NCBI GenBank assembly: GCA_020831825.1
Contig: JAFIFW010000014.1
Location: forward strand, 1 to 64,000
Reading direction: 5' to 3'
DNA from: Methylophaga sp.
Lineage (GTDB): Bacteria > Pseudomonadota > Gammaproteobacteria > Nitrosococcales > Methylophagaceae
Length of the DNA stretch: 64,000 nt
Part shown: one piece after another, positions 45,449 through 58,303 of the stretch
How the letters are laid out: each line of letters begins with the position of its first letter
How positions within the stretch are numbered: the first letter of the stretch is position 1
The notes under the pieces: model-generated
Seen by the model: the letters and a program-made list of their open reading frames with translations, nothing else
Database searches by the model: none
What the model was told of the DNA's origin: nothing
Translations under genes and position numbers: made by a program

Positions 45449-45930
45449 TGAGTCTTTTCCATTTTTTCCAGTCCATCAGTCGGACAATGCAGGCAAAGTT
45501 CTGCAACATTGCCAAGCCCGGGGACAGACAAATTTGGGGCGAGCTCGGCAAGCGGATAAAGCACAAATGGACGCAAGGCAATGCCCGGATGAGGAATTGT
45601 CAGTGTTGCATCGGCAGTCTGTAACTGTCCATACAACAGAATATCCAGATCCAGTGTTCGCTCTCCCCAGTGTCGGCGACGAATCCGGCCGTGCGCTTGT
45701 TCAAGCTCTTGAAGTTGTTGCAGTAACTCATCTGCAGACAAGGCGGTTTCAATTTCGGCAACTGCATTAATGTAATCTGGCTGATCCTGCGGGCCCATCG
45801 GTGGGCTTTTATACAGGCTTGAGCTTTGAATCAGCTGACTATCAGGCAAATCATTCAGCGCTTGCAATGCTGATTGTACTTGCGCTGCGGGATCATCAAG
45901 GTTGCTGCCAAGACCAATAAAAACCCGCAT
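45445..45930 (-). CDS. folK: 6-hydroxymethyl-7,8-dihydropterin pyrophosphokinase
   Basis: 161 residues. It transfers pyrophosphate from ATP to the dihydropterin in folate synthesis. The signature RRRHWGERTLDLDILLYG contains the Mg-binding Asp pair, and IGLGSNLDDPAAQV and YKSPPMGPQDQPDYINAV are the flanking conserved regions. Its ATG overlaps the pcnB stop. Confidence 0.96.
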   Translation of the reverse strand: MRVFIGLGSNLDDPAAQVQSALQALNDLPDSQLIQSSSLYKSPPMGPQDQPDYINAVAEIETALSADELLQQLQELEQAHGRIRRRHWGERTLDLDILLYGQLQTADATLTIPHPGIALRPFVLYPLAELAPNLSVPGLGNVAELCLHCPTDGLEKMEKTQ

Positions 45931-47294
45931 CAGTCTTCCTTGTTTACCGGTTTACGCCGCCTGCGCCTGCGTCTGGGCTTGCGTTTTTCAGTGTCCCCTT
46001 GCCCAGACAAACTTTGCACCATCTCATTTTGTTCGTTCACAGGCACAGCCTGAAACCGGGTCCACCAGTCGACCAACGGTTGAATCGATTCTCCCGCCTC
46101 GGCTCTTAATGCAAGGAAATCATATCCGGCCCGAAACTTGGGATGAAGCAGCAAACTAAATGCGCGTTTGCCCTGACGCCTGGTCAGGCGTGGTTGCAGA
46201 CTCCAGATATCTCTGGTGACCATACTGTAACGCTTGGGAATGGCCACCCGCTGAACCTGTTCGGACAGCACTTCTGTGGCTGCCCGTTGCATCGCCGGCA
46301 TTTCCGGCATCCGGGTCTGATAATGCTGCCAACGTTGGCGTAACGGCTCCCATAGCAGTGCAGCAAACAGGAACGCAGGAGTGACCGGTTTATTATCTGC
46401 CAGCCGCTTATCTGTATTTTCCAGGGCTTTCATCAGCAAGGTTCGAGGGTAATTATCGGCCTCGGTTTTCAACAAAGCTGCGGTTTGAGGATACATGTGA
46501 TCAAACAAGTGATAGTGACACAACAGTTCATGTGTCATCGCGGCCTGCCCGCTCAAATAAAGCTTGAGCGTTTCATCGAATAATCTGGCGGCTGGAATAT
46601 CCGCCAGCAAACTTCCGAATTTAGTGATCCCTGCTTCCGTCTCTGGCGCCAGTCGCAGACCAAGTTTGCCCATAAAGCGCACGGCTCGGAGCATGCGAAC
46701 CGGATCTTCACGGTAACGGGTTTCTACATCGCCAATCAGTCGAATCAGTCCTGCTTCGAGATCTGCAATGCCGCCAGTGTAATCAACAATCGAAAAATCG
46801 CGAATATTGTAATAGAGGGCATTAACTGTGAAATCACGTCGCCAGGCATCCTGAGCCAATGTGCCGTAAACATTGTCCTGCATGATGCGACCCTGATCAT
46901 CGACATGCATTTCCGCCTCTGGCGGTGCTCTGAAAGTAGCGACTTCGATGATCTCATCACGACCAAAACGAACATGCACCAACTTGAACCGCCGACCAAT
47001 CAGGCGGCTGCGCCGAAATAACTTATGAACTTCCTCGGGCAAGGCATTGGTGGCAATGTCAAAATCTTTGGGTTCGTGACCCAGCAATAAGTCTCGAACA
47101 CAACCACCAACCAGATAGGCTTCATAGCCCGCCTCGTTGAGCGTGTACAGCACCTTGAGCGCACTTTGCCGGATTTGCTTGCGGGAGATCGAGTGCTTGT
47201 CTCTAGTTAAAATCAGCGGCTCTGCCACCTGAGTAGCTTTTGCAGCACCCTTGGATGGTTTCAGTTTGTTAAGAATTTTATTCAATGAAAACAT
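45930..47294 (-). CDS. pcnB: Poly(A) polymerase I
   Basis: About 454 residues from the ATG at 47294. The nucleotidyltransferase head has AYLVGGCVRDLLLGHEPKDFDIATNA (catalytic Asp pair) and RRDFTVNALYYNI, and TGGIADLEAGLIRLIGD. The C-terminus ends in an arginine run before VNKED, typical of PcnB and used for RNA binding. It adds poly(A) tails that mark RNAs for decay. A few residues upstream of the chosen start are open but not conserved. Confidence 0.95.
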   Translation of the reverse strand: MFSLNKILNKLKPSKGAAKATQVAEPLILTRDKHSISRKQIRQSALKVLYTLNEAGYEAYLVGGCVRDLLLGHEPKDFDIATNALPEEVHKLFRRSRLIGRRFKLVHVRFGRDEIIEVATFRAPPEAEMHVDDQGRIMQDNVYGTLAQDAWRRDFTVNALYYNIRDFSIVDYTGGIADLEAGLIRLIGDVETRYREDPVRMLRAVRFMGKLGLRLAPETEAGITKFGSLLADIPAARLFDETLKLYLSGQAAMTHELLCHYHLFDHMYPQTAALLKTEADNYPRTLLMKALENTDKRLADNKPVTPAFLFAALLWEPLRQRWQHYQTRMPEMPAMQRAATEVLSEQVQRVAIPKRYSMVTRDIWSLQPRLTRRQGKRAFSLLLHPKFRAGYDFLALRAEAGESIQPLVDWWTRFQAVPVNEQNEMVQSLSGQGDTEKRKPRRRRRRRKPVNKED

Positions 47295-47360
47295 AGGTGG
47301 CGAATCATACCATGCATGGATAAAAAGGCTCTGTGCAATGATGAAACACAAGCCGTCTCA

Positions 47361-47930
47361 TCAAAGCAGGGCTAACTGAACAGGACGAAATGATCGCCGA
47401 TGCACTTCTGAAGGGCCCAATTGCTGCAAGGCCTGAAGATGTTGGGCCGTCGGGTAGCCTTTATGCGTTGCAAGTCCGTAACCCGGATAAAGACTGTCCA
47501 GCTGCTCCATTTCCTGATCCCTGACAACTTTGGCCAGAATCGAGGCCGCAGCAATCGCAGGCTCGGTCAAATCTCCTTTAATCACGGTAGTCACCGGACA
47601 GTTCAACGTTGGCGCATGATTACCATCGACCAGCACATGATGAGGTGCTATTGATAATGCCATCACCGCCCGCTGCATGGCCAGCAGCGTTGCTTGCAGA
47701 ATGTTTAATTGGTCTATTTCGTGTACTTCCGCGCGTCCTAGCGCCCATGCCAGCGATTGTTGCTTGATCTGGGGTACCAGTGCTTCTCGTTGTTTGGCTG
47801 ACAGTTTCTTGGAATCGGTCAAACCCGCAATAGCAAAATCATCGGGTAAAATAACCGCGGCTGTCACAACAGGCCCTGCAAGTGGCCCTCTGCCCACTTC
47901 ATCAACACCCGCTATCAACGGACTGGTCAT
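47361..47930 (-). CDS. rnhB: Ribonuclease HII
   Basis: About 189 residues from the ATG at 47930. It cuts RNA of RNA-DNA hybrids and removes single ribonucleotides. The Mg ligands sit in [14 protein letters not shown] (Asp and Glu) and in VLVDGNHAP (Asp); the last carboxylate is in [11 protein letters not shown]. Its ATG overlaps the lpxB stop (TGATG), as in many gammaproteobacteria where rnhB follows lpxB. Confidence 0.95.
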   Translation of the reverse strand: MTSPLIAGVDEVGRGPLAGPVVTAAVILPDDFAIAGLTDSKKLSAKQREALVPQIKQQSLAWALGRAEVHEIDQLNILQATLLAMQRAVMALSIAPHHVLVDGNHAPTLNCPVTTVIKGDLTEPAIAAASILAKVVRDQEMEQLDSLYPGYGLATHKGYPTAQHLQALQQLGPSEVHRRSFRPVQLALL

Positions 47931-49075
47931 CAACCCTGTTCCACCAGGTGAATAATCAGTTTTGCAGTATTGTCTGCGCCACCGGCAGGCCCAAGTGCCG
48001 TTAAAACTTCCTCACGCAACTGTTCTGCTCTACTTTTAGCATGTGGATGCGTCAGCAGATCGGTCAATTGCTGTTCCAGTCGCACGGCAGTGACTTCATC
48101 CTGCAACAACTCCGTCACTGCATTACGCTCGGTCACGATATTACAAAGGCCGACGTAGGGTATTTTCACCAGATGTTTGAGGATTCGATAACTCAGCGGT
48201 GCAACACGATAACAAACAAAGTGCGGCACGCCGTGCAGGGCAATTTCCAGCGTCACTGTGCCGGATGCGGCGATAATGGCATCGCAACTTTTTATCACCT
48301 CGTAGAAGTTGTCTTTTATCAGTGTCACCGGCAAATTGCTCTGATTAACTAGGGCCTGCAGTTCCCCAGCATCAATGCCAGGTGCCACCGGCAGCAGGAT
48401 ATCTAGATCAAAGTGGCGACTTTGGATACGCTCAGCGGCCTCAAGCATCACCGGTAGCAAACGTAAAATTTCACTGTGACGACTGCCCGGAAACAATCCG
48501 ATGATGCGCCGCTGACTATTTATTCCAAGCTTTTCTCTGGCCTGTTCGACAGACAAGTCATTTTTAACAGCATCGACCAGTGGATGTCCGACACAGGTTA
48601 CCGGCACCTCTGCCGACTGATACAAACTCTGCTCAAATGGAAACAGGACTGCCATATGGTCAACATAACGCTTGATCTGTTTAATACGACCCGGTCGCCA
48701 GGCCCATATTTTCGGGCTGATGTAGTAAAGCACCGGGATACCGAGCTTTTTTGCCTGTTTAGCGAGTTTGAGATTGAAACCGGGATAATCCACAAGTACG
48801 AGTAAATCAGGCTTTTCTCTGGCGAGTCTGTCAACAACGCCGTTAAATACCTGTTTGATCCGTGGATAACTTTTGATGACTTCGACCAGCCCCATCACGG
48901 CCAGCTCAGCGAAGTCATATACAACATCCACACCTGCCTGACGCATTTTTTCCCCACCTACACCGCTGAGGTAAATCGTCGGCTGAATCTGTTTTAGTGC
49001 CTCTGCGACACGCGCTGAATGTGCCTCACCGGAGGCCTCACCTGCAACGATGAAGACGTGGTAGCGATCTGCCAT
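47930..49075 (-). CDS. lpxB: Lipid-A-disaccharide synthase
   Basis: 381 residues, a GT-B glycosyltransferase of family GT19. It joins UDP-diacylglucosamine and lipid X in lipid A synthesis. [47 protein letters not shown] and [10 protein letters not shown] are the conserved stretches, with [12 protein letters not shown] in the C-terminal domain. The usual lpxD-fabZ-lpxA neighbours are absent; it starts 1 base after ribBX instead. Confidence 0.96.
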   Translation of the reverse strand: MADRYHVFIVAGEASGEAHSARVAEALKQIQPTIYLSGVGGEKMRQAGVDVVYDFAELAVMGLVEVIKSYPRIKQVFNGVVDRLAREKPDLLVLVDYPGFNLKLAKQAKKLGIPVLYYISPKIWAWRPGRIKQIKRYVDHMAVLFPFEQSLYQSAEVPVTCVGHPLVDAVKNDLSVEQAREKLGINSQRRIIGLFPGSRHSEILRLLPVMLEAAERIQSRHFDLDILLPVAPGIDAGELQALVNQSNLPVTLIKDNFYEVIKSCDAIIAASGTVTLEIALHGVPHFVCYRVAPLSYRILKHLVKIPYVGLCNIVTERNAVTELLQDEVTAVRLEQQLTDLLTHPHAKSRAEQLREEVLTALGPAGGADNTAKLIIHLVEQG

Positions 49076-49076
49076 T

Positions 49077-50183
49077 TCAGGTTTCCAGATAACCCATCAA
49101 TTCAAGACCAAATCCAGAAACTCCGGTAAGTTTGGTTGGCGTGCCAATTACACGCATTTTTCTGACGCCAAGTGCTGATAGAATCTGCGCTCCGACACCA
49201 AAGGTTCGCATATCCCAGCCACCTTTCTGAACCGAAACATCACCTTGATCCTGCATTTGATAACGTGCAATTTTGGCCGCCAGTTGCTTGTTTTGCTCTG
49301 GCTGGCGCAGCACCACCAATATCCCTTTGCCTGCGGCCTGGATATGCTGCATGACATCTGCCAAAGACCAATGTGCAGGCTCGCGCTGTGAAGCCAGCAA
49401 ATCGCTGAGCGGATCAGCCATATGCACCCTGACCAGCGTTTCCTGTTCCGGGTCTATGTTTCCGTAAACCAGAGCCAGGTGAACCTGCCCATTCACGGTG
49501 TCTTCAAAACTATGCAGCCTGAAATCACCATATTCGGTGGGGAAATAACACTCTGAGAGTGTTTTGATAGACATTTCATTCTCAAGTCGGTAGCTGATCA
49601 GATCCGCAATCGTGCCGATCTTGAGCTGGTGTGTTTCTGCAAAGCGTTCGAGATCCGGTCGACGCGCCATACTGCCATCATCGTTGAGAATCTCCACGAT
49701 CACTGCCGCTGGCTCAAAGCCGGCCAATTGAGCCAGATCACAACCTGCTTCGGTATGGCCCGCTCGAGTCAGTACCCCGCCTGGTTGTGCTTTGAGTGGG
49801 AAGATATGTCCAGGTTGAACCAGATCTTCAGGACGGCTTTCTGGATTGGCCGCGACCTGGATGGTGAGCGCCCTGTCTGCCGCTGAAATGCCAGTAGTGA
49901 CGCCAGTCGCCGCTTCAATTGAAACGGTAAAGTTGGTCGAATAAGGCGTTTGATTGTCTGTCACCATCAATGGCAGCCGAAGCTGTCGGCAGCGTTCTTC
50001 TGTCAGTGTCAAACAGATAAGACCGCGGCCAAAGCGAGCCATGAAGTTGATTGATTCAGCAGTTGCACATTGAGCTGCCATGACCAGATCGCCTTCATTC
50101 TCACGATCTTCATCGTCCATGATGATGACCATTTTGCCCAGGCGTAAATCCTCGATGATTTCTTGACTACTATTCAGCTTCAT
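49077..50183 (-). CDS. ribB: DHBP synthase with degenerate GTP cyclohydrolase II domain (RibBX type)
   Basis: 368 residues. The N-terminal 200 residues are an intact 3,4-dihydroxy-2-butanone-4-phosphate synthase, with DDEDRENEGDLVMAA (metal and phosphate site) and the later RAGHTEAGCDLA. The C-terminal half resembles GTP cyclohydrolase II but the zinc motif (family pattern with three cysteines near GDVFGSxxCDC) is replaced by ADPLSDLLASQREP, with no cysteine there. It is therefore unlikely to open GTP and matches the RibBX variant described in proteobacteria. A separate ribA must exist elsewhere. The start overlaps the ribE stop (ATGA). Confidence 0.92.
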   Translation of the reverse strand: MKLNSSQEIIEDLRLGKMVIIMDDEDRENEGDLVMAAQCATAESINFMARFGRGLICLTLTEERCRQLRLPLMVTDNQTPYSTNFTVSIEAATGVTTGISAADRALTIQVAANPESRPEDLVQPGHIFPLKAQPGGVLTRAGHTEAGCDLAQLAGFEPAAVIVEILNDDGSMARRPDLERFAETHQLKIGTIADLISYRLENEMSIKTLSECYFPTEYGDFRLHSFEDTVNGQVHLALVYGNIDPEQETLVRVHMADPLSDLLASQREPAHWSLADVMQHIQAAGKGILVVLRQPEQNKQLAAKIARYQMQDQGDVSVQKGGWDMRTFGVGAQILSALGVRKMRVIGTPTKLTGVSGFGLELMGYLET

Positions 50184-50821
50184 GATGCAAAGCCATGTTT
50201 AACAAGGGTTTCATAACTCATGCCTGCGGCATTACCGGGCAGCAGTCGCTCAAGATATCGGGCGATCAAATCCACCTCAAGGTTGACCGACTGACCAATG
50301 GAATAATCACGGATGATGGTTTCCTGCATGGTGTGCGGAATAATGTTGATTTCAAACCCCGTGTCTGTGACTGCGTTAACGGTAAGGCTGACCCCATCGA
50401 CACAGATAGAGCCTTTTTCAGCCACATAGCGACGCAGTGGGGCCGGCATTTCGATGTGAAACTGCCATGAACGTGCCGATGGCTGTAATCGGGTTACTTT
50501 ACCCAGTCCATCGACATGACCACTGACAAAATGACCACCCAGCCGCTCACCTACAGCCAGTGCTTTTTCCAGATTGACGGAGCTTCCTGCAGACACGCTG
50601 GCCAGACTAGTACGATGCAGGGTTTCTTTGGAGACATCAAACGCCAGCGTTTGGCCTTCAATAGTCACCACGGTCAGACAGACGCCATTGACCGCAATAC
50701 TGTCACCGAGTTTGACATCGCTGATATCCAGCTTGACGGTATCAATCAGTAAACGTATGTCACCGCCTTGAGGCTGCAGCGATGCAATCCGCCCAACGGC
50801 GGCAATGATACCGGTAAACAT
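50180..50821 (-). CDS. ribE: Riboflavin synthase, alpha chain
   Basis: 213 residues from the ATG at 50821 (MFTGIIAAVG, the universal start). Two homologous barrel halves each carry a lumazine-binding site: GDSIAVNGVCLTV with HFVSGHVDG in the first and GSICVDGVSLTVN with IPHTMQETI in the second. It dismutates two dimethyl-ribityl-lumazine to riboflavin. It follows ribD by one base and overlaps ribBX. An upstream extension in the frame is not conserved. Confidence 0.96.
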   Translation of the reverse strand: MFTGIIAAVGRIASLQPQGGDIRLLIDTVKLDISDVKLGDSIAVNGVCLTVVTIEGQTLAFDVSKETLHRTSLASVSAGSSVNLEKALAVGERLGGHFVSGHVDGLGKVTRLQPSARSWQFHIEMPAPLRRYVAEKGSICVDGVSLTVNAVTDTGFEINIIPHTMQETIIRDYSIGQSVNLEVDLIARYLERLLPGNAAGMSYETLVKHGFAS

Positions 50822-50822
50822 C

Positions 50823-51929
50823 TCAGAATTCCTCGTTATATTCAGGGATAGCAGTAATACGCCAGTCATCTCCAATGGAGCGCATGTCGGTAATTTTCAA
50901 GCCGATATTTTGAGCCATGGTCGTCATATTCGGCAGTTCAAATGCCCCGCGGGCTTCGTTACCCATGATCTTTGGCGCTGTGTAGATGACCAGTTCATCT
51001 ATCAGGCGTGATCGCAGCAGAGCACCGTTTAAAACAGCTCCGGCTTCCACCATCACTTCATTAATTTCACGTTGTGCCAAAACTGTCATCAGTGCTGACA
51101 GATCGATGCTGTGTTCCAGTGAAGGCAATACAATCGTCTCAATATCGTGATGAGACGGTGTGTCGACTGCCGTTGCCAGCAGAACCTTTCCGGTTTTGAG
51201 TATTTGTGCATTTGCCGGCATGCGCAGATCAGTATCCACCACAATACGCAGTGGCTGTCTGACCGCTTGATTTTGAGGATACCAATCAAAATTTTCGGTG
51301 CCGCGAACATTCAGCAAGGGATCATCCGCCAGAATTGTGCCGATGCCTGTCAATATTGCCGAGCTTCGTGCTCTTAGCTTTTGCACATCGAGTCTGGCCA
51401 GGGGACCAGTGATCCATTTGCTCTCACCAGAGGCCATGGCTGTTCTGCCGTCAAGACTCATGGCGATCTTGCTGCGAACAAACGGTTTGCCCAAGCGCAT
51501 TCGCTGGCAAAATCCCGGATTCAATTTTACTGCCTGGTCGGCGAGTATGCCGGTATGCACTTCAATACCAGCCTGTTGAAGCAAGGCAATGCCTGAACCC
51601 GCCACAATCGGATTAGGGTCCTGCATCGCCACAAATACTCGTGCTACGCCAGCACGAATCAGCGAGTCCACACAGGGAGGTGTTCTGCCAAAATGACTGC
51701 AAGGCTCCAGCGTGACGTAACAATCGGCACCTGCCGCCTCATTACCCGCCTCATAAAGTGCATTTATTTCAGCATGCGCTTCACCTGCTCGCTGATGCCA
51801 GCCGCGGCCAATGACTTGACCCTGCTTGACCAGCACACAACCAACACGTGGGTTGGGATCAGTGGTGTACAGTCCTTTTTCGGCCAGTCGTAGCGCATCG
51901 GCCATGAATTGTTCGTGCACATTCACCAT
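50823..51929 (-). CDS. ribD: Bifunctional riboflavin deaminase/reductase
   Basis: 368 residues from the ATG at 51929. The N-terminal deaminase has HAEINAL and the zinc pattern PCSHFGRTPPC (PCxxxGRTPPC). The C-terminal reductase (about 150-360) has VRSKIAMSLDGRTAM and VMVEAGAVLNGALL. It carries out the second and third steps of riboflavin synthesis. It lies between nrdR and ribE as in most gammaproteobacteria. Confidence 0.95.
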   Translation of the reverse strand: MVNVHEQFMADALRLAEKGLYTTDPNPRVGCVLVKQGQVIGRGWHQRAGEAHAEINALYEAGNEAAGADCYVTLEPCSHFGRTPPCVDSLIRAGVARVFVAMQDPNPIVAGSGIALLQQAGIEVHTGILADQAVKLNPGFCQRMRLGKPFVRSKIAMSLDGRTAMASGESKWITGPLARLDVQKLRARSSAILTGIGTILADDPLLNVRGTENFDWYPQNQAVRQPLRIVVDTDLRMPANAQILKTGKVLLATAVDTPSHHDIETIVLPSLEHSIDLSALMTVLAQREINEVMVEAGAVLNGALLRSRLIDELVIYTAPKIMGNEARGAFELPNMTTMAQNIGLKITDMRSIGDDWRITAIPEYNEEF

Positions 51930-51976
51930 TGCTGTCTCCCGTCCGTTTAGTTGTTCAGCCGGCGACGTCAAGCGGC

Positions 51977-52453
51977 TCAAACATCTGTTTTTTCGGAGCC
52001 AGCTCGATTCTCCATTCGCTCAATTTCTTCACGAAATGCATTCACGTCCTGAAAACTACGATACACCGAAGCGAACCGTACGTAAGCCACTTCATCAAGT
52101 TCACGAAGGGCATCCATTACCCAATCGCCCACCAACCGGCTTTGAACCTCACGTTCACCGGTCGCCCAGAGCTTTCTGACAATGGATTTGACAGCCTGAT
52201 CAATGGCATCTGTACTCACTGGTCGCTTTTCCAGAGCCCGCATGATGCCTGCCTTGAGTTTGTTTTCGTCAAACTGCTCACGCGAGTCATCGCGTTTGAT
52301 GAGCCTCGGCATGCTGAGTTCTGCTGTTTCGTAGGTGGTGAATCGTTCGTTACAGACTACACACATACGCCGCCGTCGAATCGCGTCTCCCTCGGCAGAG
52401 AGACGCGAGTCGATGACTTTTGAATCATCTGCACCGCAAAATGGGCAGCGCAT
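51977..52453 (-). CDS. nrdR: Transcriptional repressor NrdR
   Basis: 158 residues. A zinc ribbon ([17 protein letters not shown] and [13 protein letters not shown]) is followed by an ATP-cone domain ([29 protein letters not shown]). It senses dATP/ATP and represses ribonucleotide reductase genes by binding NrdR boxes. It sits between glyA and ribD, its usual place in this class. Confidence 0.96.
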   Translation of the reverse strand: MRCPFCGADDSKVIDSRLSAEGDAIRRRRMCVVCNERFTTYETAELSMPRLIKRDDSREQFDENKLKAGIMRALEKRPVSTDAIDQAVKSIVRKLWATGEREVQSRLVGDWVMDALRELDEVAYVRFASVYRSFQDVNAFREEIERMENRAGSEKTDV

Positions 52454-52471
52454 CAGAGTTGGCCTTTCAAA

Positions 52472-53725
52472 TCAGGCATACACCGGCAAGCGGTTACAAA
52501 TTTCAACCACTTTCTGCTTGGTTTGTTCAATGACAGCAGCATCACCCTTGCTGTCAATCACATCACACATCCAGGAGGCCAGCTGCGTACAATCCTGCTC
52601 TTTGAAGCCTCGGGTAGTGACTGCGGGTGTTCCGACACGAATGCCTGATGTCACAAACGGTGATTGTGGATCATTCGGCACCGCATTCTTGTTGACGGTG
52701 ATGTGCGCGTCACCCAGCCAGGCATCCACTTCCTTGCCTGTGAGGCCAGCTTGAATAAAACTGACCAGGAACAAATGGTCATCGGTTCCTTTTGACACCA
52801 CATCATAACCACGGGCCATGAACACTTCGGCCATGGCTTGTGCGTTTTTGATGACCTGTTGCTGATATGTTTTGAACTCCGGCAACATGGCTTCTTTAAA
52901 CGCGATGGCCTTGGCGGCAATCACATGCATCAACGGGCCGCCCTGAAAGCCGGGGAAGACTGCTGAGTTGAGTTTTTTCTCAAGGTCAGGGTTAGCCTTG
53001 GCCAGAATCAGACCACCGCGTGGGCCACGCAGCGTCTTGTGGGTTGTGGTTGTGACAACATCCGCAACTGGAACAGGGGTCGGGTAAAGACCTGCTGCTA
53101 CCAATCCGGCAATATGTGCCATATCTACCAGCAGATAAGCCCCTACGGAATCCGCAATATCACGAAACTTCTGCCAGTCAATGACTCGAGAGTAGGCAGA
53201 AAAACCAGCCACAACCATTTTTGGCTGATGTTCTTTGGCCAGTCGCTCAACTTCAGCGTAATCAATTTCACCTGTTTCAGTGTTAATGCCATACGACACT
53301 GAGTTATAGATTTTGCCAGAGGCACTGACTTTTGCACCGTGAGTCAGGTGACCGCCATGCGCCAGACTCATGCCAAGGATAGTATCACCCGGCTGCAGTA
53401 AAGCCAGATATACCGCGGCATTGGCTTGTGAGCCTGAGTGAGGCTGAACGTTGGCATAATCGGAGCCGAACAAAGTCTTGGCACGCTCAATCGCCAGGTC
53501 TTCGACCGTATCAACATGTTCACAACCGCCATAGTATCGTTTGCCAGGATAGCCCTCAGCATACTTGTTGGTTAATGATGAACCTTGAGCTTCCATTACC
53601 CTTGGGCTGGTGTAATTTTCAGAAGCAATCAGTTCGATATGATCTTCCTGACGTTGGTCTTCGGCTGAAATCGCTTTGAATACTTCATCGTCAAAACCCG
53701 CGATGGTCATGCTTTTCTTGTACAC
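52472..53725 (-). CDS. glyA: Serine hydroxymethyltransferase
   Basis: 417 residues from a GTG at 53725 whose product [13 protein letters not shown] aligns with the E. coli start MLKREMNIADYD; an AGGGGA lies 5 bases before. The alternative is the ATG at 53710. It makes glycine and methylene-tetrahydrofolate from serine. [41 protein letters not shown] and the PLP lysine in [14 protein letters not shown] are conserved. It is the first gene of the long minus-strand train and is divergent from the dehydrogenase gene. Confidence 0.96.
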   Translation of the reverse strand: MYKKSMTIAGFDDEVFKAISAEDQRQEDHIELIASENYTSPRVMEAQGSSLTNKYAEGYPGKRYYGGCEHVDTVEDLAIERAKTLFGSDYANVQPHSGSQANAAVYLALLQPGDTILGMSLAHGGHLTHGAKVSASGKIYNSVSYGINTETGEIDYAEVERLAKEHQPKMVVAGFSAYSRVIDWQKFRDIADSVGAYLLVDMAHIAGLVAAGLYPTPVPVADVVTTTTHKTLRGPRGGLILAKANPDLEKKLNSAVFPGFQGGPLMHVIAAKAIAFKEAMLPEFKTYQQQVIKNAQAMAEVFMARGYDVVSKGTDDHLFLVSFIQAGLTGKEVDAWLGDAHITVNKNAVPNDPQSPFVTSGIRVGTPAVTTRGFKEQDCTQLASWMCDVIDSKGDAAVIEQTKQKVVEICNRLPVYA

Positions 53726-53830
53726 AGTATTCCCCTGTCTGTACGGTAAAATCCTGCGATATTGTATCTTACAAAGCACCATGCATCTATGTGAGAATGG
53801 CTTTTTATTCGGCAAAAAACAGGAAAAGTC

Positions 53831-54694
53831 ATGCATTTATCGCTCATTGGTACCGGGCTCATGGGACAAGCACTTGGCGAGCGTTTACTGGCTGAGCATC
53901 AGACCCTGACAGTCTATAACCGTGACCATAGCAAAACATCGGGACTGGAAGCACTGGGAGCCAAGGTTGCCACGACACCCGGCGAAGCTGTTCAGCAAGC
54001 AGAAATCGTTTTACTGATGCTTAGCGATGCTGCTGCAATTCATGCTGTACTGCAAACACTGTCCAAAGCAGATATTGCAGATCGGCTCTGGCTTCAATTA
54101 GCAACCATTGCACCTTCAGAATCAATCGAAATCAGCAAACAAATCAAAAAACTGGGTGGCAGGTATCTCGAATGCCCGGTACTGGGCAGCCTGCCTGAAG
54201 CACGTTCTGGCCGATTGATTTTGATGCCGGCAGGAGATCAGTCTGATTTCGAATCAGCATTACCATTACTCAGCATCATTGGCAGTGATCCTCAGTTCAT
54301 CGGCGAAACAGGTCAGGGAGCAGCGATGAAACTGGCCATGAATCAGCTGATTGCCGGGCTGACGGCAAGCTTTTCGTTGAGTCTGGGGCTAGTCGAAAAA
54401 CAAGGGATTCAAATCGAGCAGTTTATGAGCTTGTTGCGAGAGAGTGCGCTGTATGCGCCGACATTTGATAAAAAGCTCAGCCGGATGCTCGACAGACATT
54501 TCGATGGGCCCAATTTCCCAACCAAACACCTCGCTAAAGACACACGACTGTTTCTCTCAGTGGCTGAGTCCATGGGGCTGAATACGCAGGGGCTTGAGGG
54601 TATTGCAGGCATTCTCGATAAAACGCTGGAAATGGGACTTGCCGACACCGATTATTCTGCCATTTATGCAGCGGTTAACCTGGCATCTGATTAA
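53831..54694 (+). CDS. Beta-hydroxyacid dehydrogenase family protein
   Basis: 287 residues. The N-terminal Rossmann domain starts [18 protein letters not shown] (GxGxxG) and NRD at the end of strand 2 suggests [26 protein letters not shown] is the catalytic-region variant and the family lysine lies in [16 protein letters not shown]. Members include hydroxyisobutyrate, tartronate-semialdehyde and glyoxylate/succinic-semialdehyde reductases; the substrate here is not determined. It is monocistronic between glyA and a strong terminator. Confidence 0.9.
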   Translation: MHLSLIGTGLMGQALGERLLAEHQTLTVYNRDHSKTSGLEALGAKVATTPGEAVQQAEIVLLMLSDAAAIHAVLQTLSKADIADRLWLQLATIAPSESIEISKQIKKLGGRYLECPVLGSLPEARSGRLILMPAGDQSDFESALPLLSIIGSDPQFIGETGQGAAMKLAMNQLIAGLTASFSLSLGLVEKQGIQIEQFMSLLRESALYAPTFDKKLSRMLDRHFDGPNFPTKHLAKDTRLFLSVAESMGLNTQGLEGIAGILDKTLEMGLADTDYSAIYAAVNLASD

Positions 54695-54700
54695 AACAAA

Positions 54701-54724
54701 AACGCCCCTTGAAGGGGCGTTTTT
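54701..54724. terminator. Bidirectional intrinsic terminator
   Basis: AACGCCCCTT and AAGGGGCGTT form a near-perfect hairpin, flanked by A on the left and TTTTA on the right. It ends the dehydrogenase gene on the plus strand and, read on the minus strand, sits 22 bases beyond the purA stop. Confidence 0.92.
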
Positions 54725-54745
54725 ATTCATGCATCAAGCAGGCTT

Positions 54746-57230
<2,485 letters not shown>

Positions 57231-57431
57231 TCAGTCATTTACCCAGTAAAGCAAGGCCAAGCCTGCCAGCATACTTAGCATGCCAATCACACGCAGCTGC
57301 TGATCCCGCATCCCTGCCATTTGCAGCAGGGCGCGTCGAAACGCAGCGGGATTCAAAAACGGCATGATGCCCTCAATCACCAGCATCAATGCCGCTGCCA
57401 GCAACAGGCTATGGATCAGGACTTCATTCAC
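57231..57431 (-). CDS. DUF2065 family membrane protein (YjeT-like)
   Basis: 66 residues with two predicted membrane helices: one N-terminal (LIHSLLLAAALMLVIEGI) and one C-terminal (VIGMLSMLAGLALLYWV). PFLNPAAFRRALLQMAGM is the DUF2065 signature. The start is a GTG at 57431. This gene sits next to hflC in many gammaproteobacteria and has no known role. It directly precedes hisZ with no gap. Confidence 0.9.
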   Translation of the reverse strand: MNEVLIHSLLLAAALMLVIEGIMPFLNPAAFRRALLQMAGMRDQQLRVIGMLSMLAGLALLYWVND

Positions 57432-57434
57432 ACC

Positions 57435-58301
57435 TTAGCGAGCCATAGGATCACTGAAGCGATTAAAGAACTCACCTTGTGGATCGATGACCAGCAAATC
57501 ATCCCCTCTGAACACATTCTTGTATGCGTTCAGGCGACGATAAAGCGAGAAAAACTCATGATTCTGACCAAAAGCACTCGCATAGGTGTTAGAAGCAATT
57601 GCATCGCCTTCACCTCGAAGTGTCTGGGCTGTTCGCTCAGCTTCCGCAACAATGACAATACGTTGTCTATCAGCATCAGAACGAATCTTCTCGGCTTCTT
57701 CTGCACCACGTGAACGCAGATCCATGGCTACCCGCTCCCGTTCGGCTTCCATACGGGCAAACACCGATGTGCTGACTTCACTAGGCAAGTCGATGCGTTT
57801 GATGCGCACATTGGTCACCTCAATGCCGAAGCCCGCGGAGATGCGATTGGCATCGCGCATGATGTCACGAACCATTTCAGACCGGTCTCCAGACACCAGC
57901 TCCTGGATGGTGCGACGACCAAATTCACCACGCAGACCATCACGAATGATCTGCCCAAGGCGCAGCCGCGCATTCTCTTCATCACCACTCATCGAAGTGA
58001 AGAAAGCTTCCGGATCAACAATGCGCCACAGGATGAATGAATCAACGATGACGTTCTTCATCTCACCGGTCAGGTAACGCGATGGGGATGAGTCCAACAA
58101 CAAGGTGCGATTGTCGAAGCGACGAACCTCGTTGACAAACGGTATCTTGAAATGAATACCTGGCTCATAGTCAGCTCGCTGAACTTCACCAAGACGCAGC
58201 AACAATACGTGCTCACGCTCGTCGACGTAAAAAATCGCCGAACTGAGCGTAACCAGAGCCACTGCTGCAATAACAATGATTTGTGTAAGACGTGCACCCA
58301 T
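57435..58301 (-). CDS. hflC: HflC, modulator of FtsH protease
   Basis: 288 residues, a SPFH/band-7 protein with an N-terminal membrane anchor (IIVIAAVALVTLSSAIFYVDERE). VVDSFILWRIVDPEAFF is the band-7 core and the helical ERVAMDLRSRGAEEAEKIRSDADRQ forms the coiled-coil. With HflK it forms the large periplasmic cage around the FtsH protease. It lies 2 bases after hflK. Confidence 0.96.
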   Translation of the reverse strand: MGARLTQIIVIAAVALVTLSSAIFYVDEREHVLLLRLGEVQRADYEPGIHFKIPFVNEVRRFDNRTLLLDSSPSRYLTGEMKNVIVDSFILWRIVDPEAFFTSMSGDEENARLRLGQIIRDGLRGEFGRRTIQELVSGDRSEMVRDIMRDANRISAGFGIEVTNVRIKRIDLPSEVSTSVFARMEAERERVAMDLRSRGAEEAEKIRSDADRQRIVIVAEAERTAQTLRGEGDAIASNTYASAFGQNHEFFSLYRRLNAYKNVFRGDDLLVIDPQGEFFNRFSDPMAR

Positions 58302-58303
58302 GA

